The translations under genes and the position numbers were made by a program. This document shows, piece by piece, positions 8,851-17,600 of a stretch of DNA of 64,000 nt. Numbering within the stretch: the stretch's first letter is position 1; each line of letters starts with the position of its first letter. The DNA comes from Paludibacter sp. GTDB lineage: Bacteria > Bacteroidota > Bacteroidia > Bacteroidales > Paludibacteraceae. The notes under the pieces are model-generated. The model was not told the origin of the DNA, did no database searches, and saw nothing but the letters and a program-made list of their open reading frames with translations. The stretch covers positions 1-64,000 of the forward strand of contig JAQVAV010000008.1 of the NCBI GenBank assembly GCA_028690665.1, given 5' to 3'.

Positions 8851-9771
8851 TTAATCTTTGGCTCTGATTAAAGGTAATGTTGAACAACGCAACAATCCGC
8901 CCATTTTTGAAATTTCGTAATAAGGTATTTTTTCAACTGTCAGGCCCCATGCCGATTCCATAAAATTATTCAGGCGAGTAAAGTTCCTTTCGGACACGAC
9001 CACTTCCGGTGACACGGAAAACACATTTGTATTCATATAGTACATTTCTTCCTGAGTAATTTCAAATAAATTTTCCTTTCCAAAAATATCTGTCAACAGA
9101 TAATAATCTTCTTTTTTAGAAAATCCATCCGGATAAATCAGTGCTTTGCCTTTGCCCACAGGCATAAATGTACAATCGAGGTGCAGAACGCAATGATACG
9201 GATCTGTATCATGCTTGATAAGTTCAAGAGGAATGAAATTCTTTTCAGGGAAAAGCTCCTTCAGAAAGCTGAAGGCGTATTCGTTTGTCCTTGCGGTTTT
9301 TAGTTTCGGATAATCTTTGCCTCTGTATAATCCGACAAAGATCAAATCATTATAAAGCACTACATCCCCACCTTCAACATGAGCTTTTTCAGGAAGATTA
9401 TAAATTTTATTATACGAAATTCCATCGTATACTACTTCATAAGCTTCCTTTTCGTCTTCACGGTCAGGAATAATATTTGAATTGATTATTTTATCGTCGA
9501 TAACAATGGCAACATCGCGGGCAAAGACCTGATTGCAATTTTCAAGTGTCCACGGACGAAAAACCTGGACATCATATTTTAAAAGAATTTTTTCGAAAGC
9601 TGACATTTCTTTGTAGACAGCCTCTTCTGTAGGATAGATGCCACGCACGACCGATTCATACGATTTTGCATCATAAGTTGCCCCAACATTCGGCACTTTC
9701 CCCAACGATCCGGGTTGACCCAGTACAACAGCTTTTAGCGTCGAAGTTTCATTTTTTACGTTTAAATTCAT
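8851..9771 (-). CDS. Amidinotransferase/dimethylargininase-like hydrolase
   Basis: The protein has 306 residues from ATG 9771. A longer frame would begin at a TTG that lies inside the -7 box, so the shorter start is preferred. The pentein fold is shown by FARD (about 83-86), VEGGDVV (about 132), the His in LHLDCTF (about 197) and the Cys in LLRCSTLPL (about 296). Relatives include arginine deiminase, dimethylargininase and glycine amidinotransferase. As first gene of the operon with ctlX and rocD, I infer that it makes citrulline from arginine or a methylated or guanidino derivative. The substrate is unknown. Confidence 0.8.
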   Translation of the reverse strand: MNLNVKNETSTLKAVVLGQPGSLGKVPNVGATYDAKSYESVVRGIYPTEEAVYKEMSAFEKILLKYDVQVFRPWTLENCNQVFARDVAIVIDDKIINSNIIPDREDEKEAYEVVYDGISYNKIYNLPEKAHVEGGDVVLYNDLIFVGLYRGKDYPKLKTARTNEYAFSFLKELFPEKNFIPLELIKHDTDPYHCVLHLDCTFMPVGKGKALIYPDGFSKKEDYYLLTDIFGKENLFEITQEEMYYMNTNVFSVSPEVVVSERNFTRLNNFMESAWGLTVEKIPYYEISKMGGLLRCSTLPLIRAKD

Positions 9772-9786
9772 ACTTACAGCTTTGTG

Positions 9787-9794
9787 CAAATATA
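9787..9794 (-). promoter_or_regulatory. -7 box of the amidinotransferase-ctlX-rocD operon
   Basis: The minus strand reads TATATTTG, a perfect TAnnTTTG. The transcript would begin near 9780, leaving a leader of only about 9 nt before ATG 9771. Confidence 0.55.
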
Positions 9795-9857
9795 AGCAAC
9801 AAAATGGGTATTTCCGTTATAAAATCCGCAAAAAATGTTTCATTTATGTATATTTAT

Positions 9858-10466
9858 TTATTTTTCAGGCACCAAATTAGTTACGTTCAATTGATTACAA
9901 ATGTGATATCTGGAACAAGTTACAATATGATCGTTTACCATGCCGGCAGCCTGCATAAAAGCATAGCATATTGCTGATCCCACAAATTTAAAACCACGTT
10001 TCTGCAAAGTTTTACTCATAGCATCCGATTCTGCCGATTTACAAGGAATTTCCGACATAATTTTCCATCTATTTACAAGCATTTTTCCTCCTGTAAATTG
10101 CCAGATAAACCGGTCAAAAGATCCAAACTCCTCCTGAACACGAATAAAAGCCTGAGCATTAACAACGGCAGCCCTGATTTTAGCCTGATTGCGTATAATA
10201 GATGCATCCTGCATAAGACTTTGCATTTTTTCTTCATTATAGGATGCTATTTTATGAACATCAAAATCGTCAAACGCTCTTTTGAAATTCTCTCTCTTGT
10301 GCAAAATCGTTTTCCAGCTCAATCCGGCCTGAAAGGCATCCAATACCATAAATTCAAATAACCGTGTATCATCATGCAGTGGCACTCCCCATTCATTATC
10401 ATGATATTGACACATTAAAAAATCTTTAGCAGGCCACCCGCAATCTAAATCTATTTTTTGAATCAT
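9858..10466 (-). CDS. tag: DNA-3-methyladenine glycosylase I
   Basis: The 202-residue protein has the family's usual size. Tag removes 3-methyladenine from alkylated DNA in the first step of base excision repair. Recognisable blocks are CGWPAKD near the N terminus, YHDNEWGVPLHDD (about 22-34), LDAFQAGLSWKTIL (about 43-56) and GFKFVGSAICYAFMQAAGMVNDH near the C terminus. The final Cys and His residues of the zinc site (VNDHIVTCSRY) are kept. It is a lone minus-strand gene beside the divergent HD-domain gene. Confidence 0.93.
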   Translation of the reverse strand: MIQKIDLDCGWPAKDFLMCQYHDNEWGVPLHDDTRLFEFMVLDAFQAGLSWKTILHKRENFKRAFDDFDVHKIASYNEEKMQSLMQDASIIRNQAKIRAAVVNAQAFIRVQEEFGSFDRFIWQFTGGKMLVNRWKIMSEIPCKSAESDAMSKTLQKRGFKFVGSAICYAFMQAAGMVNDHIVTCSRYHICNQLNVTNLVPEK

Positions 10467-10530
10467 TGTAAATATTTTTATACAATAAAAACTCTTTTGC
10501 TCTCTTTAAACGCTTTCAAAAATATTGTTG

Positions 10531-10538
10531 TACATTTG
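10531..10538 (+). promoter_or_regulatory. -7 box of HD-domain gene
   Basis: TACATTTG matches TAnnTTTG. It lies after the farthest upstream in-frame start (10525) and before ATG 10570, which decides the start. Confidence 0.5.
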
Positions 10539-10569
10539 CAACCCGAATAACACTTTAACTTATTTATCT

Positions 10570-11124
10570 ATGTTAGATACTGAAAAAATTATTGAAAAAT
10601 ACTACGACAAAAGGAGCGATATTTATTATATACTTCTGATACACAGCGATAAAGTAAAAGAAAAAGCTCTCAAAGTCGTTCAAGATAATCCGGATCTGCG
10701 ACTTGATACTGAATTTATTGCCGAAGCAGCCATGTTGCATGATATAGGTATTTTCTTATGTGATGCACCACGTATTCATTGCAAGGGAACTCACCAGTAC
10801 ATAGAACATGGTTATCTGGGTGCCGATCTTTTACGAAAAGAAGGACTTGAAAAACATGCCCTGGTATGCGAAAGACATACCGGTACCGGATTTACCATCG
10901 AAATGATCAAAAAACAGAAATTACCCTTACCATTGAGGGACATGCGCCCCCAAACGCTTGAAGAGCAGGTAATTTGTTATGCTGATAAATTCTATTCCAA
11001 GACAAAGCTCAATGAAGAACATAGCGTTGAGAAAATAAGAAAAGAAATGGCCCATTACGGAAAGGAGCAATTAGCGACCTTCGATCATTGGCACAAAATA
11101 TTTTCTACGCCATTAGTCAAGTAA
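10570..11124 (+). CDS. HD-domain phosphohydrolase family protein
   Basis: The protein has 184 residues from ATG 10570. Metal-binding HD-domain features are a histidine in the first third (YILLIHSDKV), the HD doublet in AAMLHDIGIF (about residues 57-58), and later histidines in IEHGYLGADLL and CERHTGTGFT. This is the small cytosolic HD family (HDIG-like) common in Bacteroidetes. It probably acts on nucleotides or phosphate esters, but the substrate is unknown. Its 3' end overlaps the convergent DUF3078 gene by 12 bp. Confidence 0.8.
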   Translation: MLDTEKIIEKYYDKRSDIYYILLIHSDKVKEKALKVVQDNPDLRLDTEFIAEAAMLHDIGIFLCDAPRIHCKGTHQYIEHGYLGADLLRKEGLEKHALVCERHTGTGFTIEMIKKQKLPLPLRDMRPQTLEEQVICYADKFYSKTKLNEEHSVEKIRKEMAHYGKEQLATFDHWHKIFSTPLVK

Positions 11125-12696
11125 TTTATACGAAAACCCAAAGCTCATAAACTCTTTAAATTGTATATGAGCTTTTTCTCCTTCCTGCAGAATTACCGTA
11201 TTGTCGTAACGTGGATTCACGGATATCCGGGTTGACAAAAAACGATTGATGGTGAAATTACCAACAACTTCCCAATCAATTTCCACTTTTTCGTAGTTTG
11301 TATAAAATGAAAATGTGGAATTAATCTGCAGTTCTCTTATGGGAGCATAGCTCATCAACTGAGCCTTAAACGAACTACCAATTTCACTCAAATGATCCTG
11401 TCCGACCTCAATACCAAACTGATTTGGATCTATTTTTTCCTCATCCGTTTCATTTATATAGATATATTTATATGCTATGGGCGACAATGCTAATGAAAAA
11501 AGTTTTTTGTATTTGTAATCCAAACCTATGCCGACATTCAAACGTATCGGGGTTAGAAAAGTTGCTTTCAATATATCTGAATTAACAGCTTGATAATTAT
11601 TCAGAAGTTGTGTTGATAAATCAACAGAACCGCTATAATACCAATTTCCGTTAATTTTGTACCCTAATTTACTGGAGGCTTTCAACACATCGTTATTTAC
11701 ATTTAGCGTTCGCAATGCTGTAGAATCATCGACAAAATAAAATCCCATTCTCCACTCGGCACTATTTTCAAACTGAATGTCATTTTTATTATCATAATTT
11801 AGCTGCCCGGTAAGCACACCTAAAACGGCCATATTATTGTTACCTCCCTGATACCAATTATTTGAAACAACATTTTGGGAAAACTGTGTCAGTACATTCG
11901 CCTTCTTTGTCCATGGATTTAGATGTCCTTTTTCAACTTTTATTGTACCAACCGGACTTTTAAGTTTATCATTGTCGACAAAATGTACACTGAGGTTGGT
12001 ATCTCCTTTTAATTTGCGCGATTTAATTTCATCGGTCGAGGGAAGTTCATCGGCCCGATAAACAAACAAATCGGGATCGGACAATGCAAATTTCTTCATT
12101 GCCTGACCTCTCAACGATTGTATTATTTCTTCGTCTGTCATTAAGTGTCCTGAATGAGCGAAATTATCATTAAACCGGACTGGAGATTTCCCGACAAACA
12201 AAGTATAAGGCAATAAGTGCTTCTTCAGATTAAAGTCTGAATCCGGTTTTTTATATACAAGATTTATAAAAAAAGGATTGCCTTCCAAAAGGAGTGAATC
12301 TGCTTCTTTAGGTTTCGTTTCAGAAAGTTTCTCGTATAAATCAAAGATTGCCTTCGACAAATCAATTGTATAGGCATCTTTGGACGACTGTATACTATCG
12401 ACATCAATAGTTTCCTGACGTTTGGCCCTCAAGGAATCAATTGAACGTGCCGCCATAATATCCAAGACATCTTCATGCTTTCCGGGATTTAGGATTGGAG
12501 GAGGAGGCATGTTGGTTATGCCAGAAGAATTCAGATTCAAAGTATCGGACAACAAATCCTTTGTCAGACTATCAAGTAATTCATTAATACTTTTAACTTT
12601 AACCGTATCTGATTTGATACTGTCACCAAGAGTTGGTTCAACCGCCTGAGCAACACCGATTACGGTACTCAATATAAGTACTAAAAATAATTTCAT
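11113..12696 (-). CDS. DUF3078 outer-membrane-type protein
   Basis: The protein has 527 residues from ATG 12696, preceded by AGGAGAG at good spacing, unusual for this phylum and deciding the start. A signal peptide (MKLFLVLILSTVIGVAQA) comes first. A low-complexity Ser/Asp region (about 20-130) follows. Then come alternating aromatic beta-strands from about residue 270 (NNWYQGGNNNMAVLG, ENSAEWRMGFYFVDD), the hallmark of DUF3078. It is likely a beta-barrel in the outer membrane. Function is unknown. The 3' end overlaps the convergent HD gene by 12 bp. Confidence 0.85.
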   Translation of the reverse strand: MKLFLVLILSTVIGVAQAVEPTLGDSIKSDTVKVKSINELLDSLTKDLLSDTLNLNSSGITNMPPPPILNPGKHEDVLDIMAARSIDSLRAKRQETIDVDSIQSSKDAYTIDLSKAIFDLYEKLSETKPKEADSLLLEGNPFFINLVYKKPDSDFNLKKHLLPYTLFVGKSPVRFNDNFAHSGHLMTDEEIIQSLRGQAMKKFALSDPDLFVYRADELPSTDEIKSRKLKGDTNLSVHFVDNDKLKSPVGTIKVEKGHLNPWTKKANVLTQFSQNVVSNNWYQGGNNNMAVLGVLTGQLNYDNKNDIQFENSAEWRMGFYFVDDSTALRTLNVNNDVLKASSKLGYKINGNWYYSGSVDLSTQLLNNYQAVNSDILKATFLTPIRLNVGIGLDYKYKKLFSLALSPIAYKYIYINETDEEKIDPNQFGIEVGQDHLSEIGSSFKAQLMSYAPIRELQINSTFSFYTNYEKVEIDWEVVGNFTINRFLSTRISVNPRYDNTVILQEGEKAHIQFKEFMSFGFSYKLLD

Positions 12697-12790
12697 ATTA
12701 CAATCTCTCCTGTATTGTTTCAATATACCTTAAAATATTTCCGTTTCCCAATTATTATCCCGCATGATTATAAAGGAAAACGTAATTTAC

Positions 12791-14131
12791 TTAACCTTCG
12801 AAATCAGTCGGGAGTGATTTATTACCTGTTTTGGCTCCAAGTTCTTTTATTCTTTCAGCTGTACGAATAATATTCCCTTTGCCATCTTTCATTTTATTTA
12901 CTGCATCATCATAAGCATTGGATGTACGATCAAGATTTGCTTTTATTTTCACCATATCTTCAGTGAATCCTATAAACTTATCGTATAAAGCTCCACTTAA
13001 ACGTGCAATTTCCTGAGCATTTTTGGTTTGATTTTCCTGCTTCCAGATCGAAGATATTGTACGTAAAGTAGCTAACAATGTTGTCGGACTCACAATCACA
13101 ATTTTCTTCTCCCATGCATACGAAAATAAATCAGCATCTCCCTGAACCGCGACCGAAAATGAGGCCTCGATCGGCACAAACATCAGCACAAAATCAGGTG
13201 TATTAATATTTTGCGCATTTTGATAATTTTTATCGCTCAACAACTTAACATGATTACGCAGCGATGCAATATGTTCTTTCATAAAATGCATTTGCTGCTC
13301 ATCAGTTTCGGCTGTCATAAAACGCTCGTAAGCAAGTAAGGAAACTTTCGAGTCAACAATAATATGTTTATTGTCCGGAAGATGAATGATTACATCCGGA
13401 CGTTGTACACTGTTATCATGACCTTCAACCACTTCCTCCCGTTCATATTCCTGTCCCTTCGTCAGTCCCGAACGTTCGAGCACCCGCTCCAGAATAACTT
13501 CGCCCCAGTTACCCTGTTTTTTGACATCTCCTTTCAAGGCTTTAGTCAGATTATTAGCTTCTTCACTCACTCTGGTATTCAGTTCAGTAAGTTTTCTGAC
13601 TTCCTCTTTTAAGCTGATTCTGTCACGCAGCTCTTTGTCATAAGTATCATCTACCTTTTTTTCGAAAAGTTGTATTTTTTCTTTTAACGGGTTCAATATT
13701 TCACCAATATTTTTCTGATTAGATACCGAGAATTCATCCGAGCGTTCTTTCAGAATTTTATGAGCAATATTTTCGAACTCCGTGGTAAGACGTTTTTGAA
13801 GCTGTTCTGTTTCAGCTTTTTGGTTTTCAAGCTTTTCGGTAAGGTTTCTGATCTGAGCATTTAATGCTGCTATTTGAGCTTGGCGGTCGCCTGATAGCAC
13901 CAAATTTTGTGCCATTTCAGATTTGAGACGTTCATTTTCTTCATTTTTTATTCTCAAAGTTTCAGAAATAACAGATTTTTCTTTTTCGAGTTCGATTTGT
14001 TCCTGTTCAAGCTGTCTCTGCAATTTCTGAGCATCAGTTACAGCATGATTATGTTTTGAGCCGGACAAAATCCATGCCCCCGCAAAACCAGCAACTAAAG
14101 CAAGTAGTACGACCAGATATTCCATATACAT
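12791..14131 (-). CDS. rmuC: DNA recombination protein RmuC homologue
   Basis: The 446-residue protein has an N-terminal membrane anchor (about 5-23, YLVVLLALVAGFAGAWIL). A long coiled coil (about 30-190) leads into the RmuC nuclease-like domain: GNWGEVILERVLERSGL, RPDVIIHLPDNKHIIVDSKVSL and VPIEASFSVA. RmuC limits inversion at short repeats and is thought to act as a DNA nuclease held at the inner membrane. The length is normal. It is transcribed toward the DUF3078 gene, 94 bp downstream. Confidence 0.92.
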   Translation of the reverse strand: MYMEYLVVLLALVAGFAGAWILSGSKHNHAVTDAQKLQRQLEQEQIELEKEKSVISETLRIKNEENERLKSEMAQNLVLSGDRQAQIAALNAQIRNLTEKLENQKAETEQLQKRLTTEFENIAHKILKERSDEFSVSNQKNIGEILNPLKEKIQLFEKKVDDTYDKELRDRISLKEEVRKLTELNTRVSEEANNLTKALKGDVKKQGNWGEVILERVLERSGLTKGQEYEREEVVEGHDNSVQRPDVIIHLPDNKHIIVDSKVSLLAYERFMTAETDEQQMHFMKEHIASLRNHVKLLSDKNYQNAQNINTPDFVLMFVPIEASFSVAVQGDADLFSYAWEKKIVIVSPTTLLATLRTISSIWKQENQTKNAQEIARLSGALYDKFIGFTEDMVKIKANLDRTSNAYDDAVNKMKDGKGNIIRTAERIKELGAKTGNKSLPTDFEG

Positions 14132-14182
14132 AAAATTTTAGAATAAGTAAATAAACGGCAGAAAGAAGGCAAAAAGTAATTT

Positions 14183-14392
14183 TTAGTCAAAAAGGGTAGG
14201 ATGATCTTCTTCAAATCTCCTGATAATAGCTTTCATCAAAGTTTCACGAATAAATTTTGATTTATTCTGCACTTTATATTTTTCGACATAACGATTTAAA
14301 GCCTTATTTTCTTCGTCATTGAGAGTAAAAATCTGACGATGGGTGCGCAGTGAGTTCCTTTGCGAGACCGGTTTAACTGGTTTTTTTGCCAT
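14183..14392 (-). CDS. Small basic ribbon-helix-helix-like protein
   Basis: The 69-residue protein has a basic N terminus (MAKKPVKPVSQRNSLRTHR). A strand (RQIFTLND) and two helices (EENKALNRYVEKY and NKSKFIRETLMKAIIRRF) follow. This strand-helix-helix order fits the ribbon-helix-helix DNA-binding fold seen in MobC-like and antitoxin-like proteins. No partner toxin or mobilisation gene is adjacent, so a chromosomal small regulator is as likely. Function is not known. Confidence 0.7.
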   Translation of the reverse strand: MAKKPVKPVSQRNSLRTHRQIFTLNDEENKALNRYVEKYKVQNKSKFIRETLMKAIIRRFEEDHPTLFD

Positions 14393-14526
14393 ATCTGCTG
14401 AAATTTTCGTTACAAAGGTAATATTTCTGTTTATAATGCTGCTTTCTTAATTTGAAAAAGCATATTTTTGTGATAAGCCAATCAGCAAAAAACATTATCT
14501 GAATTTATTGTTCTAAATCAAGAATT

Positions 14527-14892
14527 ATGGCAGAGCATAACAAACTTGGTAACCTTGGAGAAAAAGAAGCCCAAAAGTATCTTCAAAACAAAGGATATAA
14601 AATCAGAAACACCGGCTGGACCAAAGGCAAATTAGAACTGGACATAGTAGCCGAGAAAAACAATATTCTCGTCATAGTAGAAGTAAAAACAAGAAGCACT
14701 GACACTTTTGAGCATCCTAAGGATGCAATAACCCCACGAAAGATAAAAAACATAGTTAATGCTGCTCACGAATATATCACCGAGTATGAATGGGATGGAG
14801 AAACCCGTTTTGATGTAATCTCTGTAATTCCAAATGGGCAACAATTTATTGTTGAACACATCGAAGATGCTTTTATTTCACCTACTTTTTAA
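14527..14892 (+). CDS. YraN/UPF0102 family endonuclease-like protein
   Basis: The 121-residue protein matches UPF0102: GNLGEKEAQKYLQNKGY at the start, then LDIVAEKNNILVIVEVKTRS. The spaced acidic residues and Lys form the restriction-endonuclease-like D-x(n)-ExK core, and RFDVISV lies near the end. The biochemical role is not established; the fold suggests DNA or Holliday-junction binding. It is divergent from the RHH-like gene. Confidence 0.88.
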   Translation: MAEHNKLGNLGEKEAQKYLQNKGYKIRNTGWTKGKLELDIVAEKNNILVIVEVKTRSTDTFEHPKDAITPRKIKNIVNAAHEYITEYEWDGETRFDVISVIPNGQQFIVEHIEDAFISPTF

Positions 14893-15017
14893 AGGATAAA
14901 TAAAAATACACATATTTATCGGAACAACGAGCATTATGTACATATTTATTCGAAATAAACGAATAAAAAATGTTATACAATATATTTTTTTATCTTTTAT
15001 GTCTAAAATTGTTTGAG

Positions 15018-15025
15018 TACTTTTG
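15018..15025 (+). promoter_or_regulatory. -7 box of pyrE
   Basis: TACTTTTG matches TAnnTTTG. It gives a leader of about 60 nt before pyrE. An AT-rich hairpin (14945-14952 with 14960-14967) lies just upstream. Confidence 0.45.
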
Positions 15026-15093
15026 TCCTTCGAAAAGCACTAACTCACAAAGTATAAAAAAGAAGATTATTTAACACAAAACAATCACTAAAA

Positions 15094-15735
15094 ATGAAAA
15101 CTCTTGAAAAAAATGTAGCTGAAAAGCTACTGAAAATCAAAGCAGTAAAGTTACAACCTAAAAACCCGTTTGTATGGGCTTCAGGATGGAAATCGCCAAT
15201 ATATTGCGACAACCGTAAAACATTGTCGTACCCTCAGATTCGTACTTATATTAAAGTAGAAATTGCACGTTTAATTCTTGAAATATATCCGGATGTGGAA
15301 GTAATTGCAGGTGTTGCTACTGGTGCAATTGCCCAGGGTGCACTTGTAGCAGATTTACTCGGATTACCATTTATTTATATCCGCGCGACCCCTAAGGATC
15401 ACGGACTCGAAAACCTGATTGAAGGAGATCTTCGTCCTGGACAAAAAGTTGTAGTTATAGAAGATCTTATTTCTACCGGGGGAAGCAGTCTCAAAGCAGT
15501 CGAAGCAATACGAAAAGATGGCTCTGATGTTTTAGGTATGGTTGCTATTTTCACTTACGGATTCCCCGAAGCAGAACAAAGGTTCAAAACCGGAAAAGTA
15601 AAGCTTACCACGCTATGTAACTATGATGCAGTACTCTCAGAAGCTCTCGCAACCAACTATATTCAGGAAGATGATATTGAAACGCTGAAAGAATGGCGTA
15701 CAAATCCTTCAGAATGGGGTAAAGAACTTATTTGA
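15094..15735 (+). CDS. pyrE: Orotate phosphoribosyltransferase
   Basis: The 213-residue protein joins orotate and PRPP to give OMP, the fifth step of pyrimidine synthesis. The PRPP-binding loop VVVIEDLISTGGSS (about 115-128) is intact. LPFIYIRATPKDHGLENLIEG provides the flexible catalytic loop. The N-terminal substrate segment FVWASGWKSPIYCDNR is clear. An SRPBCC gene and argH follow on the same strand at short distances, so the three may be co-transcribed. Confidence 0.95.
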   Translation: MKTLEKNVAEKLLKIKAVKLQPKNPFVWASGWKSPIYCDNRKTLSYPQIRTYIKVEIARLILEIYPDVEVIAGVATGAIAQGALVADLLGLPFIYIRATPKDHGLENLIEGDLRPGQKVVVIEDLISTGGSSLKAVEAIRKDGSDVLGMVAIFTYGFPEAEQRFKTGKVKLTTLCNYDAVLSEALATNYIQEDDIETLKEWRTNPSEWGKELI

Positions 15736-15787
15736 TCAAAAATTGTTTTTAATAAAAAACAGTAAATCAACAATATTATAATACTGA

Positions 15788-16207
15788 ATGACAACATACG
15801 AAAGTGATATAAAAACCATTTCTTCATCCGAAGAAATGGTTTTTGGCGTACTAAGCGACTTAAATAATCTGCAAAAAATCAGTAATAATCCGGAAATAAA
15901 CAACAAAATCAAGGATTTGAAATTTGAGACTGATTCTGTATGTTTTTCTATAGATGGTTTTGGACGCGTGGGGTTCCGTATCATTGAGCGGGAACCATTT
16001 AAAACCATAAAACTTGAATCGGAAAACACTCCTATACATATTAATGGATGGATTCAACTGAAACAAGTTTCTACCAATGATACTCACATGAAACTTACAC
16101 TGAAAGCGGATTTACCCATGATGGTAAAAATGATGGTGGATAAAAAGCTTAAAGAAGGTATAAACGCTATTGCGGATGTGATTGCAAAAACATTATCGGA
16201 ACATTAA
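15788..16207 (+). CDS. SRPBCC (START/polyketide-cyclase-like) family protein
   Basis: The 139-residue protein begins TTYESDIKTISSSEEMVFGVLSDLNNL, typical of the SRPBCC helix-grip fold. An alternating beta-sheet region and a long C-terminal helix (MVDKKLKEGINAIADVIAKTL) follow. Such proteins bind hydrophobic ligands in a deep pocket. It lies between pyrE (52 bp) and argH (24 bp), an order seen in other Bacteroidales, but the ligand is unknown. Confidence 0.82.
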   Translation: MTTYESDIKTISSSEEMVFGVLSDLNNLQKISNNPEINNKIKDLKFETDSVCFSIDGFGRVGFRIIEREPFKTIKLESENTPIHINGWIQLKQVSTNDTHMKLTLKADLPMMVKMMVDKKLKEGINAIADVIAKTLSEH

Positions 16208-16231
16208 TTTTCATCTAAATATTTTATAAAA

Positions 16232-17566
16232 ATGCCAAAACTCTGGGAAAAAAGCACTCAGGTCGATGCTAAAATTGAAGCATTTACGGTAGGTCGTGAT
16301 CGTGAAATGGATATTTTTCTGGCACGCTACGATGTTCTGGGTTCCATGGCGCACATTACCATGCTCGAATCAGTAGGTCTTCTTAAACCGGAAGAATTAA
16401 AAGCTCTGCTGATAGAGTTGAAAAAAATTTATACTACAGCTGTAAAAGGAGAATTTATCATTGAAGAAGGAGTCGAAGATGTTCACTCCCAGGTAGAACT
16501 CATGCTTACACGGAAATTGGGAGATATAGGTAAGAAAATTCACAGCGGACGTTCCCGAAATGATCAGGTTCTTGTCGACCTGAAATTATTTGCCCGCGCA
16601 GAAATTGCCAAAACAGTAGAAGTTGTCAACGAACTTTTTGAGGTTTTAGTTGAACAGAGTGAAAAATATAAACATGTTTTGCTCCCGGGATATACACATT
16701 TGCAAATTGCCATGCCCTCGTCTTTCGGGCTATGGTTCGGGGCTTATGCCGAAAGTCTGGCTGACGACCTGCAACTACTTCAGGCTGCATGGAAAATTAC
16801 CAATCGCAATCCATTAGGTTCAGCTGCCGGTTATGGTTCATCATTTCCGCTTAATCGCCAAATGACAACAGATCTTCTTGGTTTTGATACCATGAATTAC
16901 AATGTGGTCTATGCTCAAATGGGACGAGGGAAAATGGAACGCACTGTAGCCAATGCTCTGGCAGGAGTTGCTGCTACTATTTCAAAATTAGCATTTGACG
17001 CTTGCATGTTCACTTCCCAGAATTTTGGATTCATTAAGTTACCAGATGAATTTACTACCGGTTCAAGCATTATGCCTCACAAGAAGAACCCGGATGTATT
17101 CGAACTAACTCGTGCTAAATGTAATAAAATTCAAGCCATTCCACAGCAAATTACATTGATAACCAATAATCTGCCATCAGGTTATTTTCGCGATCTGCAA
17201 ATCATAAAAGAAATTTTTGTTCCGGCGTTTGGTGAATTGCGCGACTGCCTCGAAATGACGGCCATGATGATGGCTCAGGTGAAAGTAAACACCGAAATTA
17301 TGAAAGATTCCCGTTACGATTTCATTTTCAGTGTAGAAGAAGTAAATCGTCTGACATTGCAGGGGATGCCATTTAGAGATGCTTACAAAAAAGTGGGACT
17401 TGACATTGAAGCAGGCAAATTCTCTCCGGATAAAAACGTACATCATACTCATGAAGGCAGTATTGGCAATCTTTGTAACGATCGCATCATTGCTTATAAA
17501 AATGAAATTCTTTCCGGTTTTGAATTTGAAAAGATTAAAACGGCCGAGCAAAAACTTATAGAGTAA
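16232..17566 (+). CDS. argH: Argininosuccinate lyase
   Basis: The 444-residue protein cleaves argininosuccinate to arginine and fumarate. The family signature GSSIMPHKKNPD (about 273-284) and KIHSGRSRNDQVLVDLKL (about 104-121) are intact. LLPGYTHLQIAMPSSFG carries the catalytic His segment. It is slightly shorter than the usual 455-470 residues, as in many Bacteroidetes. The other arginine biosynthetic genes are not nearby. Confidence 0.95.
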   Translation: MPKLWEKSTQVDAKIEAFTVGRDREMDIFLARYDVLGSMAHITMLESVGLLKPEELKALLIELKKIYTTAVKGEFIIEEGVEDVHSQVELMLTRKLGDIGKKIHSGRSRNDQVLVDLKLFARAEIAKTVEVVNELFEVLVEQSEKYKHVLLPGYTHLQIAMPSSFGLWFGAYAESLADDLQLLQAAWKITNRNPLGSAAGYGSSFPLNRQMTTDLLGFDTMNYNVVYAQMGRGKMERTVANALAGVAATISKLAFDACMFTSQNFGFIKLPDEFTTGSSIMPHKKNPDVFELTRAKCNKIQAIPQQITLITNNLPSGYFRDLQIIKEIFVPAFGELRDCLEMTAMMMAQVKVNTEIMKDSRYDFIFSVEEVNRLTLQGMPFRDAYKKVGLDIEAGKFSPDKNVHHTHEGSIGNLCNDRIIAYKNEILSGFEFEKIKTAEQKLIE

Positions 17567-17600
17567 TTATAAACCAAGAATAGAATAAGAAGCATATTTA

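Noticed and set aside
15736-16029. 97-codon minus-strand frame
   Set aside because: It is the shadow of the SRPBCC gene.
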